From Madurella fahalii (lineage: Eukaryota > Ascomycota > Sordariomycetes > Sordariales), in the NCBI GenBank assembly GCA_029876055.1, contig CM056877.1, forward strand, positions 2,480,001-2,544,000: a stretch of 64,000 nucleotides of DNA, in the 5' to 3' direction. Below the pieces are notes generated by a model that was given only the letters and a program-made list of their open reading frames with translations, was not told the origin of the DNA and made no database searches. A program made the translations under genes and the position numbers. Positions 56,401-64,000 of the stretch are shown here, piece after piece (the first letter of the stretch is position 1; the number at the start of each line of letters is the position of its first letter).

Positions 56401-59400
56401 TTTGATTTGAATTGTTTTGGGACAGAGTGCTAACTAACTTGTTACCATGGCCTCGGGCGGAGCCCAGTGAATTTTCGAGGCTGAGAACCCGCGAGGAGGC
56501 ACGTAGTAAATCGCAAGCGTGTAGTTTAAGCCTCGAACCACAGGAGACGAGAAATTCGATGGGAAATCATTTGATGATTTCAACTCACAAAAGTATCAAG
56601 GTACTCGGGTACCTAGTTAGTGGTGTAATTACATGTTCTATCGTACGGGCACCTTGCTGGTCTCTCACCGCATCCAAAAGACCGGCTGACATTTTTGCTG
56701 TAAGGATATATCTCAGCTCCATGTGACCCATGACCTCTTTCTCATGATCTACATTTTGAAAGCATTCCTGCTCTTGGCATCATGCAATTGGGCTGTAGGC
56801 TGGTTTGATCCCACGGAGTCGCATGTCAACCAAGCTGCAGAGCCAAGTCGCCGACCATGCAAGGACAATCCGCCGGAAACCTCCGCCACGGCCATGTCAA
56901 CTTTTGATTCGCAAAACTACACGCGATAGGGTTGAGGCCGTGCAACATTGCACAGCATCCTTCCCAGCCGTTTACGTAAGGGGCTACTACCGCTACCCGA
57001 CGTTGAACATGTGCATGTTAACAGGGGCCATTTGTTGCTCGCTTACGACTGCCGAGTTGGCTTGTTTGGCTTTCGCCCGAACATCACCGGAGGTTAGGGG
57101 CCAATGGTTCAAGGTCGCGGGTTTGGACCACTGCCGGCGTCGTCGCTGAGAGGCTGTCAGCGCGAACACCTTTAATCATCTACGCCTCATCCCACGATTG
57201 TCGAACCCGGGCCGCCCGACAGATCTCGCAAGCACTTCCCTGATTTTGGCGTAGTGTCACTTTAGGATGCGGGTTGGGGGCCGGAGGAAGACACAAAGCC
57301 CTTGCCGAATGCTCAACCAATCCCACACAATCGCAGACGGTGGCCAGTCTTGTTTGAAATTGATCCTAAGCGCTTTGGAGACTTGGGATCGTCGGTAAAC
57401 CTTGTCTGTCTGCCGCAACTTTGACTGGGGTGGCAAATATTGTCTGCGACCGGAAATAATGTGTATCATGGACCGGGTTTAAGGACAAACAGCATGGTTG
57501 AGAATGGAGCCAAGAAAATGCAAGTTGTGAGCGCAAGCAACGCTTTGGTTAGCTTTTGGGGCTCAAAACGTGGAGTGTTGGAGTCCCGTGTGTGCTACCA
57601 CGGGTAGACGCGAATACGCGAATTCGCGCGCTTCTAGAATCAGACAGCGTTGTACAAGGTTTGCACAAGGCCCTGTGTGTGTGTGTGTGAAGTGTGTGTG
57701 GAAACCTCTCTGACAGGTGCGCGGGCTGAAGGCGAGCCGGGGCTACCGTAGTCTCCGCAGCGGTGGTACTGCACAGTGTAACCTGTTCTGTAGGTAGTAC
57801 AAGGGACGTGTGCTCAAGCTATACAACCACATGGCAAAATTAACTTTTGGGGGCTCCCCCGGATATGAGTCGGGACCGACGGTACGGGTTCGAACTAGAT
57901 GCAGTGCTGCATGGTGTAAGCAGCAGCCATCCCACCCGGGGGGGCCACACACGCCGCAGACGGCACGGAAGGCCTCGCCGGAGAGATTATTAGAAGCTTC
58001 CATTGCTTCGGTTTGCGGCGTGCACGACCCTCATTTTGCCCGACGTCTCCGGGTGACGGATGGCCTGGATCCTGACCGCTTTGGCCAGACCAAGGAGTGG
58101 CTGCAGGCTGGGCCGCATCCTTCACGAGCGGGAAGCCGGGATATCTCGGTTCCACCCTGGTGGGTTGAAACCGTTTTGATCCATTCCGATCTTGTATTTG
58201 ACAGCTACACTCGTCAAACATGGTTTCAGGAGGCGCCCTTGTGGCGGTTATCGACCTGCCAGATTCCCTGCCACGCACCCTGCTACTGGTGATGGAGCGA
58301 TGCACCCCACGACTTGTTTCATAAACTGTCAACCCTGGGGTCCGTATCTTAGCCAATCCGCCACTGCGCTTTCCGTGCGAGGCAGTGTTTGGCTTTGGCT
58401 TGGTGCTCTTTGTTGAACTGACGATGCGCTGACAGGATAGGGCGTAGGTGAGGGATCGCGGCGGCTATCCCAACACTAGAGGAGCTAGTTAAGTATGGTA
58501 GTAGGTAGGAGGCAGCAACGGTGGTTGGTGAATTAATAATGAGCCCAGTGCTGGCCGGGGAAACAAGCTTAATAATGCGGGGACCGGACTGGGCTCCGAC
58601 GGCGGGGGTGGTGCCTGCAGCCGACGGAATCTGGCGAGTTTGTTGCGATCGCAAAGCCTTCAAGCGGGGGCCGGGATTGGGTGGAATTCGACCATTGGAC
58701 CACAAGGCCAAAGCGCCAATCACGAGGTTGGTTTGCTGTATTATTGCGCGCGATGCACAATGTCAACTTTGTCACGAATCGAACGACGTCGTATCGTGTG
58801 CCCATGCTGTCTTGGGGCTCCCTAGTTCCTCTCCCTGAGCTTTGTCTCAACAAATTTCAGAGAGCGCCTCATCAGGCTACGAGTAGCGCCGCGCCAACCA
58901 GGCAGACTTCAGGGAATTTCCGGCCTGCTCCGCCCACCCGACCTCACGGTCGCGGTGAAGACGGCCACGATTGATCCCTATTTGCATCTTGCCGGCGACG
59001 TCGGCGGCGACGACGACGGCGATGATCACTGATGGTACTCCGATACCCACAGCTTACGACAGGGTGCCCCTTCTGGTGCCGCAGACGCCACATCCTTAGC
59101 TCTCGTAGTGTGTCTCTTCCCGCGCCCGCCCCTGCATATCCTCTCCGAGTTCTGCCCTAATGCCGCCATCGTACCTGCGGTCCCGAGCGCTCGGGAACCG
59201 TCCCGACGTCGCAATGGACAGGTGGAGACCGCGGCTATCTGCCTAGAGCCGATGGGTCTATGTAGTACACTAATGGCGGCGGCGATTGCTCTTCCCGGAC
59301 ACCATGCCCGTCAATGCAACCTAAACCCGGCCGCAACCGCAACTTTGTCCCTGTCTTGTTCTGAGCTTTCTGTTTCCCTTCGCGATGTGTTTTTCCATTA

Positions 59401-59998
59401 TATTCGACCATGTGTGGCTTGTTTGCCGGCGGGCGGTGAGCCTCGGTTGTCTGCAAGGAACTTGTGCAATGCCAATGACGATGGCCGTCTCGATGAGACG
59501 CCACCACAAAAAGCTGGTCCACTTGCATGCCGGGGCACAGCGTCTGCTTTTGTCCCATGCCTGCAATTGCCAAGAGCCAAGTCACCTTTCGCGCGTGAGG
59601 CGTCCCCCCAGGCATCATCCCCACCCGTGCCTTCGCTTCTCGAACTCGACTACCTACCTAGTTTGGAGATTGTGACTCTGGGGATTGGGAATAGAAGCGG
59701 CACGTACCGCGATGACACACCCCCGTGCCTAGATGCCCCGAGGTGCCTAGCCTCACTCAAACACGGACCCCCAAAATTCAAACGCCATGCCCGTCTTCCC
59801 CGTGGCCAAGCTTTTTCTGGCTATAATCTGTCAAGGCATGGTCTCGATATAAAGTTCACGGCGTTTCCTGTCCCTTCTCGGATACGGTTGCAACTCACCA
59901 AGCAAATGCCATCACAATAACTAATCCCTAGACGACTAATAGACCCGAAGGAGGCCCTTTCCGCTCACCCAAGTTGCCTCCAAACATCCAGCCCCACC
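56401..59998. other. Gene-free stretch, 3.6 kb
   Basis: No gene could be supported. Open frames such as 57810-58292 and 59108-59920 are low in complexity or overlap in several frames and match no family I know. It holds a (TG) repeat at 57674-57700. The last few hundred bases are probably the promoter and leader of the Clr5-domain gene. Confidence 0.5.
57674..57700 (+). repeat. Interrupted TG dinucleotide microsatellite
   Basis: About eight TG units at 57674-57689, a short break, then four more to 57700, in the gene-free stretch. Confidence 0.8.
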
Positions 59999-60720
59999 AT
60001 GTCCGAGTACTACATGTATACCCAGCCGGGCGGGCAGCAGATCCAGCCAGCTATGTTCAGGCCGGCCAAGGCGGAGGACTGGGAGCCTTATCGCGACATC
60101 ATCGCCCACTTGTACAACACCATGAAGCTGAAAGATGTCATGACCGAAATGCAAGTTACATACAACTTCAAGGCAACGTACGCTCTTCCCCTTTCTCCAT
60201 TCCTGGCCCGTGTCAAAGACGCTGACACAGAAGCAAATTGCAGTGAGAAGCAGTACAAGACGCAGATCAAGAAGTGGAATCTCGATACCAAGTACATCAA
60301 AGCCTCCGAATACATGTTCATGATCAAGACGATGCGCGAACGGGAAGCGACGAATCCCGGGAAAGAGACACGATTTATCCTTCGAGGGAGGGTGGTAGAT
60401 CCTAAGGACATCGCTCGGTTTGAGAAACGGGCGCAAAAGAAAGGGCTGATAAAAGACGGAGACCCCGTCGAGATCCAGGGTTCGACATCCCGGACGACCG
60501 GCGTCGCGCATTATCGGCTAACCAGGGATTTTTTAATAGAGCCTGTTGAAGATCTGGTATATGGCACGCCGTCTCCGGAGCCGTCGGGATCAATGTCGAA
60601 TGAAATGTCCTATTCATGTAAGTGGACGTCCCTTTCACCAACTTCACGGGTTTAATCGCTGGCTAACTAGCTTTCCACCGGACAGACGATCCCACCCTCG
60701 ATTATTCTTACTCGTATTGA
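59999..60720 (+). CDS. Clr5-domain protein
   Basis: Exons 59999-60177, 60244-60617 and 60686-60720 give 195 residues. Residues about 20-75 are a Clr5 domain: KAEDWEPYRDIIAHLYNTMK, then KQYKTQIKKWNLDTKYIK. S. pombe Clr5 acts in heterochromatic silencing; in filamentous fungi the domain is common in proteins of unknown role, probably DNA-binding. The remainder is basic, then a Ser/Pro-rich tail, with the last exon giving YDPTLDYSYSY. The first intron (60178-60243) is 66 nt without an in-frame stop, so unspliced RNA would encode 22 extra residues inside the Clr5 domain. The acceptor TTGCAG restores TEKQYKT, the expected family text, so it is taken as an intron. A TTTC repeat lies just after the stop. 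Confidence 0.88.
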
Positions 60721-62564
60721 GCTACCTCGAGTGTTGAAAGGCCCGAATCATCCTTTTTCTTTCTTTCTTTCTTTCTTTCTTTTTTTTCACGACTGCCCCA
60801 AGCAGCGGAGCATCCTGAAGGCCGCAACCCGCGAACGAAGCCCCACGAGTACACATAACCGTTTTCCACCTGTAACAACAACCGACAAGCATTGACCGCT
60901 GGGGTGGATAATAATGATGAATAGATTTCTGTATCTTTTTCTGGGCTCTCCATGGTTTCAACTCTCGTCTTTCCCCGCGTCTCTATCTTTTCGTTCTTAT
61001 TTCTTTCGTTTCCCTTCTTCATCGACACCAGCATGATGGTTGTACACTTGCTTCACATAGAACAAAATTCACGATACCCACTTGACTCTGTTCAACATGT
61101 TCCCGCGTTACCATTAACGCGCCTCCGTGGAGCGTTATTCCAAAGTGGTACCATCGAAACTTGCTCGCATCCATCCATCCATTGACCAAGGTTGGAAACC
61201 CTAACCCTAATTGGCTAGCATCCGAACAGGACAGAATTGGTGACTAGAGCATATGGTCATGCCGACCACGTAACGGATAGATGACTCAATTTTGAAGAAG
61301 CAGCGCGCCATTGGGCTACACCGGAGCATTCGGATACTGAAGGATGCTAGGTTACATATCCGGCCAAGCCTGCCAGTTTTTCTGCAAAAAGGGAATCCTG
61401 GCCCCCGGGATTCCGGGATTCCGGGAATAATTACATCCGTAATTTTCACCCGGGCGCGCCAGGCAGGTCAGCTTCTGCCTGCCACAGCCTGGCTCTGAGC
61501 CATCCGCCTTGCCTTTGGCCTGACCTCCCAAATCCGCCATCCCGCACCTCCCCGATCTCAGCTTGCATTGACACGAGAAGGGCTGCAGGGCCCACGGCCC
61601 TACCTGGACGACAATGGCTCTAAGAAATTCTCTCCGGCAGGCCAAAATTAGGGCTTGTTCTTATTGAATATCACATGTGAGGTTCGTGTGACCGCTTGGC
61701 ATGCTGACCACCGCCACAATTTAACACGTTAACGAGACGGAGCATCAGACGAAGCGGCATCTTAAATTATGGCACCCTGCGAGTTTGTGTAACCCCATGG
61801 ATAAAACGACTTCAACCTCTTTTACTACCCTCTTTTGCCAATACGAGGCTTGCTCGTTTTCATTCAAGTATTACTATCTGGCAGTCCAGCACCGACATGA
61901 AATACGAGAGCCGGGCCACCTGAACACTGAATGTGCCACCTGATAACAATCAGTTTGCAACCTTGTTAGAGCAGTTTCGGGCGCCCGGGAAAATCCGTCT
62001 AAGTGAAAGGGATGGATTGGGGGAGATAGGAGGGGCAATCATGGAAGCATTTAAAACCAGAGGTCAGCTTATGCTCAGCCTCCCATATACATTTCACGCC
62101 CAAAAATTGAGCTCGTCGTAACGGGGCTGTAAACACAGGATCTCCGCCAAGAGGCTTGTGTATCGTTACGCAAAAACCTTAGTAGATGCAGTTTAAGTCG
62201 CACACGCCTCAGCACCGGCTCGCCAGTGACTCGGCTCCCGTGCTGCTAGAGGGGACCTTAGAAAGGTTCTGGGAACTGCCGCCAGCGAGGTTGAGCTTGA
62301 AAGCGCTTGACTCTGTAGCGCGATTCGGTATGGCCGGAAGGAAGGAGGCAGATGAGGGGCTCCGAACGGTGAATTCTCTCTGTAGCTGATGCGTTTGCGC
62401 GGCGGCATTCCGGGGGCCGATCCGGCCCCCAAATACCTAATCATGAGCCATGACGTGACTCTGTGACGGGACCAAGGGCAACCGCCGGCAGCCTAATCAA
62501 GTCAGACTCGCACATGCCGTTTCGCAACAAGGGTTAGCTTGCCATCTACACGAACATAGCCTTC
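60721..62564. other. Intergenic region, 1.8 kb
   Basis: Convergent region between the Clr5 gene and the oxidase gene. It has a TTTC microsatellite at about 60757-60780, two telomere-like CCCTAA units near 61199-61210 and a short GGATTCC tandem near 61405-61425. No gene is supported. Confidence 0.55.
60757..60780 (+). repeat. TTTC tetranucleotide microsatellite
   Basis: About six tandem TTTC units followed by T8, just downstream of the Clr5-domain gene stop. Confidence 0.8.
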
Positions 62565-64000
62565 TCAGTGCCCCATCCGGGGCCTCTGGCGCCTCGAAGA
62601 GCCAGACGCTTGCCCCTGCAGCTGCATCCCCGCTAAGCGTTGCACTGAGGATGCCTCAACCTGCATCGCTTCGCCGTCGCCATCCACTCGGATGATCCCA
62701 TGTCCGCTCTCATCCTTCCTCGTGATGGCGAACGCCTCCAGGGCAAACTCAGACCCTCCGTTCAGCGCCATATCGGCCAGCGCCCTGCCCAACAGCGGGA
62801 CAAACTTCATGGCCCAGCCGGCGGTGAAGACGGCCACGCTCTTCTCGGGCCCGCCGCGGAGGTACTCCTTGGGCACATAGTCGAGGATAAACATGTTGTC
62901 TACGGGTTTAAGTAAAAAGTTAGTACCCTGGGAAACGAGGATGGGGGGAGGCGGGGGGAGGACATCCCAAACACAAAGCGCCAGCGCACTACTTACCAAA
63001 AACGTTGGTCTGCAGACAGGTAGAGTTGAAGACAGGCACGGTCGCGTCCACGCCGACGACGTGATCCCGCACAAAGGCCTGTGTGTCCGCAATGTCCTGA
63101 GCGTTGATCTCGCTCGACGCCCTGTCGCGAGGGTCCTTGATACGCCGGGTGGCCGCGTCGACGGCGATGCGGACCAGGTTGGGCGGGCCCCACGGCACGG
63201 CCGGGAAGCCGTAAAAGAGGCGCGACCGGTCGTGCTCGTCGTTGGGCGCAAACTGGAACCACATGCTGGGGAAGATGGTGCCGTTGGGTCCGGCGTTGGT
63301 GTTGAAATAGCTCGCCGTCATCTCCCAGATGTCCAGGTCGAGATGGATGCCGAAGCTGGGCTGGAGGACGTGGTTGACGTAGGCGCCGCTGGCGAGCACG
63401 ATCTTAGTTGCGTGGAAGCTCGTCTGTTTCTTACCGCGGTGCAGGGCATCGACGCGCCAGGAAGAGCAGCTGTTGTCGTAGACGACCGACGTGACTTGGG
63501 CGTGCTGCTTCGCGTCGGCGCCATAATCCTTGGCCAGTCTAAGGAGGGATCGCAGAAGCAGCGGGACGTTGACAACTCCGTTGTCTGGTGCGTAGAGTCC
63601 TTCCCAGTCTGCGGGGAGATTCCTGAACGGCCACCGGTCTTGGATCTCGTGCGCCGTCACTTGGGTTATCGCGCACATTAGATTGGGAACCTCTTATCCA
63701 CGGTAGATAGGGTGAAGCTCACGTTGCTGGTAGGCCATGTTCAACTTCTTGAGGTTGTCGATAGGCCCGAGCAAGGTGCCTTCAGGCGTCCCTTCGCCCA
63801 TGTTTGGGTCGCCAAAGTTGAGGAGGCCGCTCATCCATCGCAGAGACTCGCCGGCATCTCTCTCTAGATCATCCCAGAAGCCCATGGACGTCTTAGAAAG
63901 TCGCGCCATGAACTCCTCCGTGTACATGGTTCGGAACATGCGAACCAGGTCCGGAGAGCTGCCGGCCTGGTTGTAGAAGTTGTTTTGCTCCAGAACGAGA
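62565..64000 (-). CDS. FAD-dependent amine oxidase of the sarcosine oxidase type (5' partial)
   Basis: Exons on the minus strand are >64000-63723, 63659-62997 and 62899-62565. The N-terminal FAD-binding GxGxxG lies beyond the right edge. The visible text is typical of the monomeric sarcosine/N-methyl amino acid oxidase family: SSPDLVRMFRTMYTEEFM, SGLLNFGDPNMGEGTPEGTL, APDNGVVNVPLLLRSLLRLA and AGWAMKFVPLLGRALADMAL. FNSTCLQTNVFGDNMFI aligns with the region that holds the covalent-flavin Cys in MSOX, so this Cys may bind FAD (inference). Such enzymes oxidise secondary amines with O2 to H2O2, often in peroxisomes; no SKL-type end is seen here (the C-terminus is RQRPRMGH). Introns have donors GTGAGC and GTAAGT, with a TCTAATG branch in the first. 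The substrate cannot be told. Confidence 0.9.

Noticed and set aside
57880..57900. tRNA B-box-like GGTTCGAA
   Set aside because: No T-stem pairing, no matching A box and no acceptor stem. Other similar words in the window failed the same test.
57810..58292. 160-codon open frame
   Set aside because: No family likeness, and an opposite-strand frame over the same bases is equally long.
59108..59920. 270-codon open frame upstream of the Clr5-domain gene
   Set aside because: Cys/Pro/Ala-rich without domains, signal peptide or splice pattern; several other frames are also open here. More likely promoter and leader sequence.
61199..61210. Two CCCTAA units as a telomere remnant
   Set aside because: Only two copies, between ordinary genes; chance or a promoter motif is more likely.

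Overview
This is nuclear DNA from a filamentous ascomycete, most likely a Sordariales species (Chaetomiaceae-like). The genes are split by short introns of about 50-75 nt with GTRAGT-type donors and CTAAC/CTGAC branch points. The gene set is typical of Sordariomycetes: an AA9 cellulose-active oxygenase, a HET-domain gene, a Clr5-domain protein and a DUF1996 protein. A pogo/Fot1-type transposon carries stop codons that all fit C-to-T mutation. No tRNA, rRNA or CRISPR was found. The species assignment is inference.

Layout. 0-12.4 kb is conserved housekeeping: VPS15 (its first exon runs off the left edge), the U2 snRNP protein LEA1, a Dpb3/CHRAC-type histone-fold protein (minus strand), a CLC chloride/proton exchanger and cysteine dioxygenase. 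14.1-16.0 kb holds a seven-helix receptor-like protein, followed by 3.8 kb without a gene. 19.9-30.2 kb holds a proline/histidine-rich unknown protein, a large Gln/His-rich zinc-finger-like protein and an annexin. 31.7-41.5 kb holds secreted or transport functions: a small Ser/Thr-rich secreted protein, an AA9 lytic polysaccharide monooxygenase, a DHA2-type MFS transporter and a secreted DUF1996 protein.

41.9-56.4 kb is the accessory-looking part. It holds a head-to-head pair of paralogous AIG1-like P-loop GTPases, an RRM-like protein, an Ish1/Msc1 stress protein, a HET-domain gene broken by a frameshift and a stop, and a 1.3-kb internally deleted pogo-type element with intact-looking terminal inverted repeats. 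56.4-60.0 kb is empty. A Clr5-domain protein follows, then an FAD-dependent amine oxidase that leaves the right edge.

Most interesting is the plus-strand GTPase at 43860-45332. It has an N-myristoylation-type start, about twelve 7-residue repeats, a G domain, a coiled coil and a C-terminal CaaX box. It sits opposite a paralogue and within 8 kb of a decayed HET gene, which suggests (inference only) a membrane-anchored allorecognition or stress-signalling module.
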